Source: CAVZGO01 sp963774935 (GTDB lineage Bacteria > Chloroflexota > Anaerolineae > Anaerolineales > UBA4823). From it: a DNA stretch of 64,000 nt. The notes under the pieces were generated by a model. It saw nothing but the letters and a program-made list of their open reading frames with translations, searched no databases and was not told where the DNA came from. The stretch lies in the NCBI GenBank assembly GCA_963774935.1, contig CAVZGO010000001.1, forward strand, positions 372,001 to 436,000, written 5' to 3'. Position numbers and translations under genes: made by a program. Shown piece by piece: positions 28,042 through 37,385 of the stretch (its first letter is position 1; each line of letters starts with the position of its first letter).

Positions 28042-28688
28042 GTAATTGCTGCGAGCAATTCTTTACCGACTTTTTCAATCGGCTGCTCGCCATTAATTTC
28101 CACAAGAACACCAGCTTGACGGTAGTACTCAATCAGCGGCATGGTCTGTTTGAAATAGACCTGGATTCGATTCATGACTGTTTCGGTTTTATCATCATCC
28201 CGCTGATATAACTCACCACCGTCAAGATCACATACACCTGCTTTCACTGGTGGATTGGATTTTATATTGTAGATATGTGCAGAATTCAACCTGCATGTCC
28301 AGCGACCCGTCAAACGCTCAACGAGCTCCGGTTCGGGCACATTGATATAAGGCACATAATTCACATGACCATGAAGACCTGCTAACATCGTATCTAAAGC
28401 CTCAGCTTGAGCAGGGGTGCGCGGAAAACCGTCCAGAAGCACACCATTTACGCAATCGGGTCGAGCCAATCGATCCCGAATCATCGCGATGGTCACATCA
28501 TCGGGCACAAGCTCTCCCCGATCCATGAAACCCTTCGCTAATTTTCCGAGGTCGGTCTGATTATTCAGGTTCTCCCGGAAAATATCACCTGATGATACAT
28601 GCGGCAAATGCAAGCTCTCAGAGATGATCTTTGCCTGCGTTCCTTTTCCTGCACCCGGTGGGCCTAGCAATACGATATATGTGGCCAT
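28038..28688 (-). CDS. adk: adenylate kinase
   Basis: Interconverts ATP, ADP and AMP. 216 residues: P-loop LLGPPGAGKGTQAK, VSSGDIFREN, LLDGFPRTPAQAEAL, and a lid domain (about 125-160) with GRWTCR and CDLDGGELYQR whose cysteines suggest a partial metal-type lid. Nine bases after secY. Confidence 0.95.
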   Translation of the reverse strand: MATYIVLLGPPGAGKGTQAKIISESLHLPHVSSGDIFRENLNNQTDLGKLAKGFMDRGELVPDDVTIAMIRDRLARPDCVNGVLLDGFPRTPAQAEALDTMLAGLHGHVNYVPYINVPEPELVERLTGRWTCRLNSAHIYNIKSNPPVKAGVCDLDGGELYQRDDDKTETVMNRIQVYFKQTMPLIEYYRQAGVLVEINGEQPIEKVGKELLAAIT

Positions 28689-28696
28689 ATAAACAT

Positions 28697-30046
28697 CTAC
28701 CGGATCAGCAAAGCATCATCGTAGCCATGCAGTTTTAGCTCGGCTTCAATATTGAAGAACAAGTCGCGTACCACACCGACCACAATGATCAAGCCAGCGC
28801 CAGAAATGAGCAGGGTTGCAGAGGTGTTTCGTATGAAGGGGAAGATCAACGAAAGAAGCCACGGCAGCACCGCCACCATACCCAGGAACAACGCACCTGG
28901 TAATGTGATCCGGCTTAACACCTTATTCAAATAGCGCTGTGTCGGAGCACCGGGGCTGACACCTGGAATACGGGCGCCAACTCGCTTAAGGTTTTCTCCA
29001 TAGTTTTGCTGCTGGAACAGAACGTTAGTATAGAAGAATGTAAACCCAACAACCATGAAGAAATAAAGGACATAGTAGGCGTTACCCTGTCCACCGAATA
29101 AGGCTTGGATATTTGTGGCCAGATTACTAACCCATTCTATATCCGAAGACACAAAAAAGCTCGCCAGAATCGCCGGGAAGGTTAACAGAGATTGGGCAAA
29201 GATCAACGGGATCATGCCTGCCATATTTACCATCAGGGGAAGCGTGCCTTTAACTGGCATCGACATACGGTTGCCCATGCGCCGTCCGGGATACATGACC
29301 GGGATATTTCGCCGGCCTTGCTGGACAACCACAATGGCGAATATTGTTGCCACCAGGGTGACCGCAACAACCATTAGCGAAACCCACAGGTATTGTTGGT
29401 TTACCAGTAGACCGCGGAAATTAGCCGGAATACGCGCCACAATACCGGCGAAAATGATCAGGGAGAGACCTTGATTTCGTATGCCAAACTCAGAGATCAG
29501 TTCGCCCAGCCAAATGGCAAACATTGTACCAGCCGTCATGCTGATCACAATGGTCAATGTATTCAATGTGCTTGATGCAGTTCCGAAACCGAAATTCGAG
29601 ATAACCGGCATGTTGGCGGCTGTAAATGAATTAAATATATTGATCTGACCGACTGCCTGCAACGCCGCCATGGGCACAGCCAGAATTATCGTCCAGCGCT
29701 CCATCCATTTCTGACCCTCACGAGGATCTTCTTCCATGCGCTTCTGTAATGCAGGGATGATCGGTGTCAGCAGCTGGATGATGATTTGAGCGGTAATGTA
29801 TGGATAAACCCCCATTGCCAGCACGGAAAAATTAGAGACCGTGCCACCAGAGAGCAGATCCAACAAACCCACCAAGGTACCACCCGCTCCACCGGCCTCA
29901 AGTATCGCCTGGATGGCATCTCGATCAGCACCCGGAACGGGCACATGTGCAGCCAGGCGGTAGATAACCAGTAGAATGAAGGTGATTACCAACTTGCGGC
30001 GAATATCTTGCGCTGTCCATAAATAGCGCCAGGGGGACCGCTTCAT
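28697..30046 (-). CDS. secY: preprotein translocase subunit SecY
   Basis: Pore of the Sec translocon in the inner membrane. 449 residues with ten hydrophobic helices; RKLVITFILLVIYRLAAHVPVPG at the first, GIYPYITAQIIIQLL-like GVYPYITAQIIIQLLTP at the plug/helix 2 region, and FTFFYTNVLFQ with the cytosolic loop before the last helices. Lies between rplO and adk, the standard order. Confidence 0.95.
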   Translation of the reverse strand: MKRSPWRYLWTAQDIRRKLVITFILLVIYRLAAHVPVPGADRDAIQAILEAGGAGGTLVGLLDLLSGGTVSNFSVLAMGVYPYITAQIIIQLLTPIIPALQKRMEEDPREGQKWMERWTIILAVPMAALQAVGQINIFNSFTAANMPVISNFGFGTASSTLNTLTIVISMTAGTMFAIWLGELISEFGIRNQGLSLIIFAGIVARIPANFRGLLVNQQYLWVSLMVVAVTLVATIFAIVVVQQGRRNIPVMYPGRRMGNRMSMPVKGTLPLMVNMAGMIPLIFAQSLLTFPAILASFFVSSDIEWVSNLATNIQALFGGQGNAYYVLYFFMVVGFTFFYTNVLFQQQNYGENLKRVGARIPGVSPGAPTQRYLNKVLSRITLPGALFLGMVAVLPWLLSLIFPFIRNTSATLLISGAGLIIVVGVVRDLFFNIEAELKLHGYDDALLIR

Positions 30047-30076
30047 GTTCGAGGCTCCTTCTGTAAGGTTTTCATT

Positions 30077-30529
30077 TTACTGAATAATTTCCACGCTTCC
30101 GCCGGCTGCCTCGATTTTATCTTTAGCGCCTTTGGTAACACGTTGAACCCGAACCTTGAGTGCAACAGCAATCTCACCCCGCCCCATGATGACAACCGGA
30201 TTGCGTTTATCGCGCAGTAAGCGGGCTTTGGCCAGGGAATCTGGTGTCACTTCACTGTTTGCTGCAAAGCTGGCCAATTGATCCAGGTTAACCTCATTGT
30301 ACTCAACCGTGTTCAAGGGGGTGAAACCTTCACCACGGCGGAATGGCAAGCGTCGGTAGAAGGGCAGGTTGCCACCCTGGTGATACAAGCGTGTGCTGCC
30401 ACCAGAGCGAGAGCCCTGTCCTTTGGTACCCCGGCCAGCAGTTTTTCCTTGACCAGCAGAAATACCGCGCCCAACTCGCTTACGGTTTTTCTTGGATCCT
30501 ACTTGTGGTTTTAAGTCATGTAACTTCAT
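30077..30529 (-). CDS. rplO: 50S ribosomal protein L15
   Basis: 150 residues from ATG 30529 (MKLHDLKPQVGSKKNRKRVG); GRGTKGQGSRSGG and PFYRRLPFRRGF-type GNLPFYRRLPFRRG are diagnostic. A GTG or earlier in-frame codon upstream lacks support. Confidence 0.95.
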   Translation of the reverse strand: MKLHDLKPQVGSKKNRKRVGRGISAGQGKTAGRGTKGQGSRSGGSTRLYHQGGNLPFYRRLPFRRGEGFTPLNTVEYNEVNLDQLASFAANSEVTPDSLAKARLLRDKRNPVVIMGRGEIAVALKVRVQRVTKGAKDKIEAAGGSVEIIQ

Positions 30530-30553
30530 CGTGATAACCATGTAATTGAACCC

Positions 30554-30763
30554 TTACGGGTTAACTTCTTCCACCTCTACAAGGTGGTTAACCTGGTAAA
30601 TCATGCCGCGCAGAGAGGGCGAATCGACATGTTCCACTGTCTGGTGCAATCGGTGTAAACCAAGCGCCCGGATGGTTGCTTTATGTCGCACCGAATAACC
30701 AATTGCGCTTTTTACCTGGGTAATGCGAACAATTTTTTGGGACTTCTCTACCGGCTTAGACAT
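30554..30763 (-). CDS. rpmD: 50S ribosomal protein L30
   Basis: 69 residues from ATG 30763 (MSKPVEKSQKIVRITQVKSA), with HKATIRALGLHRLHQTVEH. The start lies inside the end of rpsE by eight bases, so the two are translationally coupled. Confidence 0.93.
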   Translation of the reverse strand: MSKPVEKSQKIVRITQVKSAIGYSVRHKATIRALGLHRLHQTVEHVDSPSLRGMIYQVNHLVEVEEVNP

Positions 30764-31286
30764 TCTGCCTCCGATCCCAGAAAGGCTGTACTTCCTTAAT
30801 CGCCTTTCCACGCTGAGCTGCTTCTTCTTGCGGAGACTTGAGCTGGTCTAGCGCCGCTACAGTAGCAGTCACTACATTCAGGATATTGCTGCTGCCCAGT
30901 GACTTGGTAAGGATATCTGAAATTCCGGCTGCCTCGAGAACAGCACGCACACCACCACCCGCGATGACACCCGTACCGGGTGAAGCCGGTTTGAGCAGCA
31001 CTCGGGAACCAGAGACCCGGCCGATTACCATGTGTGGAATCGTCGTTGCATAGGTGTTTACCTTATGAAGGTTCTTCCGTGCTCGTTCAGATGCCTTGCG
31101 CATCGCGTCGGGTACGGCGTTTGCTTTACCAATACCAATACCCACGCTGCCGCGGTTATCTCCGACAACTACCGTCACGCGAAACGAGAACCGACGACCA
31201 CCCTTTACCACCTTTGCAACGCGCGCAATATCTACCACGCGTTCATCTAGTTCGCTTTGAAATTCCGTAAATTCGTAGTCCGACAT
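30756..31286 (-). CDS. rpsE: 30S ribosomal protein S5
   Basis: 176 residues; double-stranded RNA-binding domain with VVDIARVAKVVKGGRRFSF, VGIGIGKANAVPDAMRKA and SPGTGVIAGGGVRAVLEAAG. Involved in decoding accuracy. Follows rplR by 57 bases. Confidence 0.96.
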   Translation of the reverse strand: MSDYEFTEFQSELDERVVDIARVAKVVKGGRRFSFRVTVVVGDNRGSVGIGIGKANAVPDAMRKASERARKNLHKVNTYATTIPHMVIGRVSGSRVLLKPASPGTGVIAGGGVRAVLEAAGISDILTKSLGSSNILNVVTATVAALDQLKSPQEEAAQRGKAIKEVQPFWDRRQNV

Positions 31287-31343
31287 ATCTTTCTCCTAAG
31301 CAAAGACAGGTTTTCAGGTTTTTACCCTGAAGCCAGTTCTGTG

Positions 31344-31712
31344 CTAAAACTCCAGGCCACCTTCACGAGCTGCATCGGCCAGCGCTTTCACGCGCCCGAT
31401 GTAGCGAAATCCACCGCGGTCAAAGACAACCTTCGTAACACCTTGTGCTTTGGCGCGTTCGGCAATGGTTTTTCCAACTAGCTTTGCCTGGTCAGACTTC
31501 TTGAGACCTGTCATTTGTAAACGCAGCTCGTGATCGATTGTGGAAGCCGAAACGATCGTCCGACCGGCCTCATCATCAATCACCTGAGCATATATTTCTG
31601 CAACACTGCGAAAAACATTCAGACGAGGTCGTTCCGCTGTCCCTTGCATATTTTTGCGAACGCGTACATGCCGCCGTTCACGAGCCACAGAGCGTGATTT
31701 ATTCGTAGCCAT
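31344..31712 (-). CDS. rplR: 50S ribosomal protein L18
   Basis: 122 residues; binds 5S rRNA. ERPRLNVFRSVAEIYAQVID and VVFDRGGFRYIGRVKALADAARE are conserved. Three bases after rplF. Confidence 0.96.
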   Translation of the reverse strand: MATNKSRSVARERRHVRVRKNMQGTAERPRLNVFRSVAEIYAQVIDDEAGRTIVSASTIDHELRLQMTGLKKSDQAKLVGKTIAERAKAQGVTKVVFDRGGFRYIGRVKALADAAREGGLEF

Positions 31713-31715
31713 AGT

Positions 31716-32258
31716 TTACGCCTTACCCGCTTTACCAGCCTTACGGCGGATCTTTTCTTCAATATATTTAATGCCCTTACCTTGATAAGGCTCTGGCGGG
31801 CGTACCTTGCGAATATTCGCTGCGACCTGCCCAACCATTTCCTTGTCATAACCCAGCACTTTAATTTGGCGGGTCTTGGCTTCAGTTTCAAAGCTGATGC
31901 CTTTCGGGGGCTCCATCACTACCGGATGAGAATAACCTACATACAATACCAGGTTGGTTTTATCCAACTCGGCACGGTAGCCGACACCATTTACTTCTAA
32001 TACACGTTGAAAACCGCTGCTTACACCCACAACCATGTTATTGATCAAGGCGCGCACCAATCCATGCAAAGCCCGGCTTTCACGCAAGTCATTCGGGCGG
32101 TTGACCAGGATCTGACCTTCTTCGATGGTGATATTCATTCCACCTGGGAAGGTACGCGTAAGCTCGCCTTTTGGGCCTTTTACCCGTACGTTATCGCCGT
32201 CAATATCAATATCTACATCTTTGGGTATAGCAATCGGCATACGTCCAATTCTTGACAC
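31716..32258 (-). CDS. rplF: 50S ribosomal protein L6
   Basis: 180 residues from GTG 32258 (MSRIGRMPIAIPKDVDIDI); two L6 domains, with LEVNGVGYRAEL and the rRNA-contact end PPEPYQGKGIKYIEEKIRRK. Ten bases after the reconstructed rpsH stop. Confidence 0.96.
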   Translation of the reverse strand: MSRIGRMPIAIPKDVDIDIDGDNVRVKGPKGELTRTFPGGMNITIEEGQILVNRPNDLRESRALHGLVRALINNMVVGVSSGFQRVLEVNGVGYRAELDKTNLVLYVGYSHPVVMEPPKGISFETEAKTRQIKVLGYDKEMVGQVAANIRKVRPPEPYQGKGIKYIEEKIRRKAGKAGKA

Positions 32259-32268
32259 AGCTTCCTCC

Positions 32269-32681
32269 TCACCAAACCTTGCAGAGGATCTCGCCCCCCA
32301 CTCCCAATTGACGAGCGCGCTGACCAGTCATCACGCCCTTGGGGGTGGAAAAATCGCAATGCCCATACCGGAAAGTACCCATGGGATTTCCATCTTACCG
32401 GTGTATACACGACGACCAGGCCGGCTGATGCGTTCCATTCCGGTGATCACAGAACGCCTCTCCCGACGTTCGCCCACATACTTCAAACGAACGCGCAAGA
32501 CCTTCGATCCAGCAACCTTGCCATCGACCACTTCATACCCGCCGATGTAGCCCTCTTCTTTCATGATTTTGGCGATTGCCACCTTAATCTGAGAGCTGGG
32601 CATGGCGACCAGGGCGTGGCCCATAATTACCGCATTGCGCATGCGAGTCAACATATCACTGATAGGATCCGAAACACTCAT
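32269..32681 (-). CDS. rpsH: 30S ribosomal protein S8, one missing base in a T-run
   Basis: Primary 16S rRNA binder. The frame reads SDPISDMLTRMRNAVIMGH to GMGIAIF and then breaks at a five-A run (five T on the coding strand, 32349-32353). Restoring one base gives STPKGVMTGQRARQLGVGGE and a stop at 32269, 137 residues in all, matching S8. As S8 is essential, the uncorrected frame, which ends at 32331 without the conserved C-terminal half domain, cannot be the true product. This is good evidence that the frame breaks in this window are sequence errors. Confidence 0.94.
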
Positions 32682-32700
32682 TTTACGTTCCTCCGCCCGG

Positions 32701-32883
32701 CTACCAGGATGACTTCACGACGCCGGGGATTTTGCCCTGTAATGCGACCTCGCGGAAACAAATGCGGCACAATCCAAACCGACGCATATAACCACGCGGG
32801 CGTCCACAGACTTTGCAGCGATTGCGTACTCGTGTGGGGTACTTGCGCCGCGTTTCTTTAATAACAATACTTTTCTTCGCCAT
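32701..32883 (-). CDS. rpsN: 30S ribosomal protein S14, zinc type
   Basis: 60 residues; the short S14 type with two CxxC motifs (RCKVCGRPRG and LCRICFRE). Follows rplE by three bases. Confidence 0.96.
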   Translation of the reverse strand: MAKKSIVIKETRRKYPTRVRNRCKVCGRPRGYMRRFGLCRICFREVALQGKIPGVVKSSW

Positions 32884-32886
32884 CGA

Positions 32887-33435
32887 TTACCCTTCCTTCT
32901 TGAAAGGCATGCCAAGCATATGCAGGAGCTGCCGGCCTTCATCATCATTGCGGGCGGTGGTCACGATCGTGATCTCCAAACCGCGTAGCTTATCGATCTT
33001 GTCATACTCGATTTCAGGGAACACCAACTGCTCACGCAAGCCTAGTGTGTAGTTACCACGTCCATCGAAGGCATCCGCAGAAATCCCACGAAAGTCACGA
33101 ACTCGCGGCAGAGCAATGTTCATCAATCGATCCAGAAAGGACCACATCCGCTCTCCCCGTAAGGTAACTTTTACGCCGATGGCACGCCCTTCGCGTAGCT
33201 TAAAGGCTGCGATGCTGCGACGAGCTTTGGTGATGACCGGTTTTTGCCCTGTGATTAGCACCATGTCGCTAACCGCTGCGTCCAGTGCCTTGGAGTTATC
33301 GAGAGCTTCGCCAACCCCAATATTTACGATCACTTTTTGGATGCGTGGTACCCGCATGATATTGTCGATCTTGAGTGACTTCATCAACGCCGGAACCACT
33401 TCCTCTTGGTAGCGTACTTTTAAAACTGATTCCAT
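32887..33435 (-). CDS. rplE: 50S ribosomal protein L5
   Basis: 182 residues; 5S rRNA binder forming a bridge to the small subunit. MRVPRIQKVIVNIGVGEA and VKVTLRGERMWSFLDRLMNIALPRVRDF are diagnostic. Confidence 0.96.
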   Translation of the reverse strand: MESVLKVRYQEEVVPALMKSLKIDNIMRVPRIQKVIVNIGVGEALDNSKALDAAVSDMVLITGQKPVITKARRSIAAFKLREGRAIGVKVTLRGERMWSFLDRLMNIALPRVRDFRGISADAFDGRGNYTLGLREQLVFPEIEYDKIDKLRGLEITIVTTARNDDEGRQLLHMLGMPFKKEG

Positions 33436-33456
33436 AAAATTGCTCCCACCGGCCTG

Positions 33457-33783
33457 TTAATCGAACAAAGCCTTACATTTTTTGCACCCTCGCTGGACCT
33501 TATCACCTTCACGATGGATGCTCACCCGCGTTGGTTTGTTGCAGCTTCGGCAAATTAACATCACATTTGAGACATCTACCGGTGCTTCAAACTGAATAAT
33601 ACCCGGGTTTAAATTTCGACGACCGCCGGTCTGGACCTGGCGTTGATGCTTCTTGCGCATATTTACGCCCTGGACCACCACCCTGTGATCCTCAGGGATC
33701 ACACGGATAATCTCACCACGCTTCCCGAGGTCTTGCTCACGGCCGCTGATCACAACCACTTGATCACCTTTGCGAATTTTCAT
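33457..33783 (-). CDS. rplX: 50S ribosomal protein L24
   Basis: 108 residues from ATG 33783 (GTG 33789 would add two). KOW motif IRKGDQVVVISGREQDLGKRG, then VVVQGVNMRKKHQ. The tail has two cysteine pairs (CRSCN and CKKC), a possible zinc site found in some L24 proteins. Confidence 0.94.
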   Translation of the reverse strand: MKIRKGDQVVVISGREQDLGKRGEIIRVIPEDHRVVVQGVNMRKKHQRQVQTGGRRNLNPGIIQFEAPVDVSNVMLICRSCNKPTRVSIHREGDKVQRGCKKCKALFD

Positions 33784-33851
33784 CTTCACAGCTTCCGCTC
33801 CTGTTCACTAACGCCGCTTATTCGTTGCAGGTACGGCGTTGCTCAGCTACG

Positions 33852-34223
33852 CTAGAGCACTTCCGGCGCCAGCGAAACGATCTTCATAAACCCTTTTTCA
33901 CGCAATTCACGAGCCACCGGGCCAAATATGCGTGTTCCCTTGGGGTTCTTACCATCGGTATCTAGAATTACCGCGGCATTGTCGTCAAAACGGATGGTCG
34001 AGCCATCATCCCGACGCCATTCCTTTGCGCAACGGACGATAACCGCCTTGACAATGTCACTTTTCTTGACAGTCCCTTGCGGAGTTGCCGATTTGACGGT
34101 TGCAACCACCACATCTCCAACTCGGCCATATCGCCGCCTCGAGCCACCCATCACATGGATGACCAGCAGCTCGCGAGCGCCTGTATTATCGGCGACCTTT
34201 ATTCGAGATTCTTGCTGGATCAT
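33852..34223 (-). CDS. rplN: 50S ribosomal protein L14
   Basis: 123 residues; MIQQESRIKVADNTGARELL and GTRIFGPVARELREKGFMKIVSLAPEVL are diagnostic. ATG overlaps the rpsQ stop as ATGA. Confidence 0.96.
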   Translation of the reverse strand: MIQQESRIKVADNTGARELLVIHVMGGSRRRYGRVGDVVVATVKSATPQGTVKKSDIVKAVIVRCAKEWRRDDGSTIRFDDNAAVILDTDGKNPKGTRIFGPVARELREKGFMKIVSLAPEVL

Positions 34224-34495
34224 GGCTTGGCCTCCGCCGAGGTTTCAACTGCCACATTGTGGCGCAGAATAGCTTCCACCACCCATCGTTTGTTCTTGGA
34301 TAATGGCCGGCTTTCAACTATTCGCACCTCATCGCCTACCTGGCTGCTAAGTTCATCATGAGCCATTACACGCTTGTGGCTGTGCACAACTTTTTTAAAC
34401 AGCGGGTGTCGAAATGTGCGAGATATTTCTACTACTACTGTTTTCTGCATACTATTACTGGTTACTCTTCCGATTAAACGGCGACGATTATTCAT
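34220..34495 (-). CDS. rpsQ: 30S ribosomal protein S17
   Basis: 91 residues with RLIGRVTSNSMQKTVVVEI and HKRVMAHDE; early assembly protein. Overlaps rplN by four bases. Confidence 0.95.
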   Translation of the reverse strand: MNNRRRLIGRVTSNSMQKTVVVEISRTFRHPLFKKVVHSHKRVMAHDELSSQVGDEVRIVESRPLSKNKRWVVEAILRHNVAVETSAEAKP

Positions 34496-34506
34496 GTTTC
34501 ACCTTC

Positions 34507-34710
34507 CTACTGGGCTACCCGTTCACGTTCGGAGAGAATGGTGAGAATGCGTGCGATTACACGACGAGTATGGCTCAGGCGAGTGTAGTCTGTCTGCTCA
34601 CCGCTTGCCACCTGGAAACGCAGATTCATAAGCTCGTGGCGCGTATCACTCAATTGCGTTTGTAATTCATCGTCCGACATATTTCGGTAATCGATCTTTT
34701 TGGCCATCAT
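34507..34710 (-). CDS. rpmC: 50S ribosomal protein L29
   Basis: 67 residues; two-helix protein at the tunnel exit with DDELQTQLSDTRHELMNLRFQ. Two adjacent ATGs (34710 and 34707); the first overlaps the rplP stop as ATGA. Confidence 0.94.
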   Translation of the reverse strand: MMAKKIDYRNMSDDELQTQLSDTRHELMNLRFQVASGEQTDYTRLSHTRRVIARILTILSERERVAQ

Positions 34711-35135
34711 TCGCCTCCTGCCACATCATGACGTCCGACAATCTTGGTCTTGATGGCCAGTTTATATTGCGCAAGACGAAGTGCTTCTTTGGCAACATCA
34801 TCCGGTAAACCACCACCGATCTCGAACATAATTCGTCCTGGTCGTACAACAGCTACCCAGTACTCAACGTTGCCCTTCCCTTTACCCATGCGGGTTTCTG
34901 CCGGCTTGTGAGTATACGGCTTATCTGGGAATATGCGAATCCAGAATTTTCCACGACGGCGCATAGCTCGCGATATAGCTCGGCGAGCAGCCTCAATCTG
35001 GCGAGCGGTTACCCAGCCCGGTTCCAGTGCTTTGAGACCAAAATCACCAAATACTACGTCTGAACCGCGCAGAGATTTACCTCTCATGCGGCCGCGCATC
35101 TGCTTGCGCCACTTAACACGCTTTGGCATTAACAT
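34707..35135 (-). CDS. rplP: 50S ribosomal protein L16
   Basis: 142 residues; MPKRVKWRKQMRGRMRGKS, FGLKALEPGWVTARQIEAAR and a magnesium-binding-type GKGKGNVEYWVAVV. Close to the A site. Confidence 0.96.
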   Translation of the reverse strand: MLMPKRVKWRKQMRGRMRGKSLRGSDVVFGDFGLKALEPGWVTARQIEAARRAISRAMRRRGKFWIRIFPDKPYTHKPAETRMGKGKGNVEYWVAVVRPGRIMFEIGGGLPDDVAKEALRLAQYKLAIKTKIVGRHDVAGGE

Positions 35136-35159
35136 TTTTAGATGCCTCCCACCAATCCG

Positions 35160-35837
35160 TTATTCACTTACGTACACGCCTTCGGTGGTCTCAATCTTAT
35201 CTTCGATCTCAGGCAGGACCACACCCTTATAAATCCAAACTTTCACACCAATCCGGCCGTACGTAGTGCCGGCCTCTGCCAGTGCATAATCGATATCTGC
35301 ACGCAGGGTCTGGCGGGGGACACGCCCTTCTCGCATATTGACCGTGCGAGCCATTTCCGCACCGCTTAGTCGTCCAGATACTTCCAGACGGATACCTTGC
35401 GCACCCTGCCGCGTAGCTTGCTGCATGGCTCTTTTCATCGCGCGTTGGTAGCTGATACGGCGTTCGATTTGCTCTGCAATGTTGTGCGCTACCAGGTAGG
35501 CATCAACATCTGGATATTTGATCTCTTTAATTTCGAGATCGATCTTTTTACCCACCGCACTCTCCAGGCTCTGGCGAATTTTCTTGACATTATCGCCTTT
35601 ACGCCCAATCAAGATGCCGGGTTTCGCGGTGTGCACAATCACCTTAACTTTGCCTGGAAATCGCTCAATATCCACACGCGAGACGCCTGCCTTGGGCGCT
35701 TCATCGCGTACGAGCTTACGCAGGGCAAAGTCCTGGTGCAAATTAGTTACGTATTCTTCGCCTTCAGCAAACCAGCGACCTTCCCAGGTCTTGTTGATTC
35801 CCAGGCGGAAACCGATAGGATTAACTTTACGACCCAT
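35160..35837 (-). CDS. rpsC: 30S ribosomal protein S3
   Basis: 225 residues; MGRKVNPIGFRLGINKTWEG, KH domain (about 60-110, KPGILIGRKGDNVKKIRQ) and the C-terminal GRLSGAEMARTVNMREG. Forms the mRNA entry site. Confidence 0.96.
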   Translation of the reverse strand: MGRKVNPIGFRLGINKTWEGRWFAEGEEYVTNLHQDFALRKLVRDEAPKAGVSRVDIERFPGKVKVIVHTAKPGILIGRKGDNVKKIRQSLESAVGKKIDLEIKEIKYPDVDAYLVAHNIAEQIERRISYQRAMKRAMQQATRQGAQGIRLEVSGRLSGAEMARTVNMREGRVPRQTLRADIDYALAEAGTTYGRIGVKVWIYKGVVLPEIEDKIETTEGVYVSE

Positions 35838-35852
35838 AATTTCTCCTTACGC

Positions 35853-36197
35853 CTATGCTTCCCGCTCTCGCAGGATAACAGTAATATGCGAGGAACGCCG
35901 CAGCCAGGGTTTGAACCTCCCGCGGGCGCCAAATCGGCGCCACTTGCGTGTGGGGGCTTCATCCACCATAATTCGGTGAATGAACATATCATCACGACTT
36001 ACGCCAAAGTTTTCCTCACCATTGGCCATTGCAGAGGCGAGAACCTTCGAGATCGGATGCGCAGCGCGGTTGGGTGTAAATTTCAGCAAGGTGAGCGCTA
36101 CTTGGATATCCTTACCGCGGACTAAATCAGCCACTAAACGGGCTTTCTGGGCTGAAATTGAAACGAAGCGCGCCTGGGCGAAAATATCATGTGCCAT
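35853..36197 (-). CDS. rplV: 50S ribosomal protein L22
   Basis: 114 residues; SAQKARLVADLVRGKDIQVAL and a tunnel-lining hairpin MVDEAPTRKWRRFGARGR. Three bases after rpsS. Confidence 0.96.
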   Translation of the reverse strand: MAHDIFAQARFVSISAQKARLVADLVRGKDIQVALTLLKFTPNRAAHPISKVLASAMANGEENFGVSRDDMFIHRIMVDEAPTRKWRRFGARGRFKPWLRRSSHITVILREREA

Positions 36198-36200
36198 GGC

Positions 36201-36479
36201 TTACTTTCCCTTCGTCTTCTTCTCAGCAGCGTGGCCACGAAAAGTGCGCGTGGGAGCAAATTCACCCAGCCGATGACCGACCATGTTTTCGGTTACGTAG
36301 ATCGGCACATGCCGGCGACCATCATGAACCGCGACTGTGTGACCGACCATTTGAGGGAAGATAGTGCTGGCCCGGCTCCAGGTGCGAATGACCTTCTTTT
36401 CGCCACGCTCGTTCATGGTCTCAATCTTCTTGAGTAGCTTTGGGTCAATAAATGGCCCTTTTTTCAGCGATCGTCCCAT
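36201..36479 (-). CDS. rpsS: 30S ribosomal protein S19
   Basis: 92 residues; MGRSLKKGPFIDPKLLKKIE and TWSRASTIFPQMVGHTVAVHDG. Head protein near S13. Confidence 0.96.
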   Translation of the reverse strand: MGRSLKKGPFIDPKLLKKIETMNERGEKKVIRTWSRASTIFPQMVGHTVAVHDGRRHVPIYVTENMVGHRLGEFAPTRTFRGHAAEKKTKGK

Positions 36480-36548
36480 AGTTCTTTCTCCTAGCTTTCA
36501 GCCGTCGACAATTCATTGACAGTCGGTTAGCCTAAGGCTAAATATTTA

Positions 36549-37385
36549 TTATCTACGCTTCTTACCACGCCGGCGAACAATATACTGGTCCGTCTTCTTA
36601 TTCTGGCGGGTTTTATAACCCAATGTGGGTTTGCCCCAAGGGGTTTTTGGACCAGGCATACCAATCGGCTGGCGGCCTTCGCCACCACCATGGGGATGGT
36701 CACGGGGGCTCATTGCAGTACCACGCACAGTAGGGCGAATACCTCGATGGCGCTTACGACCCGCTTTACCCAGCTTAATATTGCTGTGATCCAGGTTTCC
36801 AACTTGGCCAATCGTTGCATAACACTTCTGACGGATTAGCCGTACTTCACCCGAAGGCATACGCACCTGTGCATAATCGCCTTCCTTTGCCAGCAATTGG
36901 GCAGAGGCACCCGCTGCACGGGCTAACTGCCCGCCGCGCCCTTCTTTCATTTCGATATTGTGGATCAGCGTACCCACAGGGATATTTGCAATCAGCAATG
37001 AATTCCCAGGGCGAATTTCGGTCGTCGGACCCGAAACAACCGTATCGTTCACACGCAGTTCAAGCGGGGCGATGATATAACGTTTTTCTCCATCCGCATA
37101 AAACAGCAACGCGAGGCGGGCTGTACGGTTAGGATCGTATTCGATGGCAGCAACGCGCGCAGGAATATTGTGCTTGTCACGCTTGAAATCTACCAGACGA
37201 ATGTGTTGGCGGTGTCCTCCACCGCGATGGCGCACAGTAACCCGACCATAGGCATTTCGACCACCGCTCTTACGCAGCGGTTGGAGCAGCGAGCGCTCAG
37301 GAGTAGACTTGGTAATTTCCTCAAAGGAATACCCTGTCATATCTCGTCGCCCGGGGGTTGTGGGTTTGTAGGTTTTTACAGCCAT
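36549..37385 (-). CDS. rplB: 50S ribosomal protein L2
   Basis: 278 residues; supports the peptidyl transferase centre. GRNAYGRVTVRHRGGGHRQH and the C-terminal RGTAMSPRDHPHGGGEGR with the key histidine. Start overlaps the rplW stop. Confidence 0.97.
   Translation of the reverse strand: MAVKTYKPTTPGRRDMTGYSFEEITKSTPERSLLQPLRKSGGRNAYGRVTVRHRGGGHRQHIRLVDFKRDKHNIPARVAAIEYDPNRTARLALLFYADGEKRYIIAPLELRVNDTVVSGPTTEIRPGNSLLIANIPVGTLIHNIEMKEGRGGQLARAAGASAQLLAKEGDYAQVRMPSGEVRLIRQKCYATIGQVGNLDHSNIKLGKAGRKRHRGIRPTVRGTAMSPRDHPHGGGEGRQPIGMPGPKTPWGKPTLGYKTRQNKKTDQYIVRRRGKKRR

Noticed and set aside
35397..36125. A 242-codon antisense frame over rpsC and rplV
   Set aside because: It covers two certain ribosomal genes and shows no protein-like motifs or start signal.
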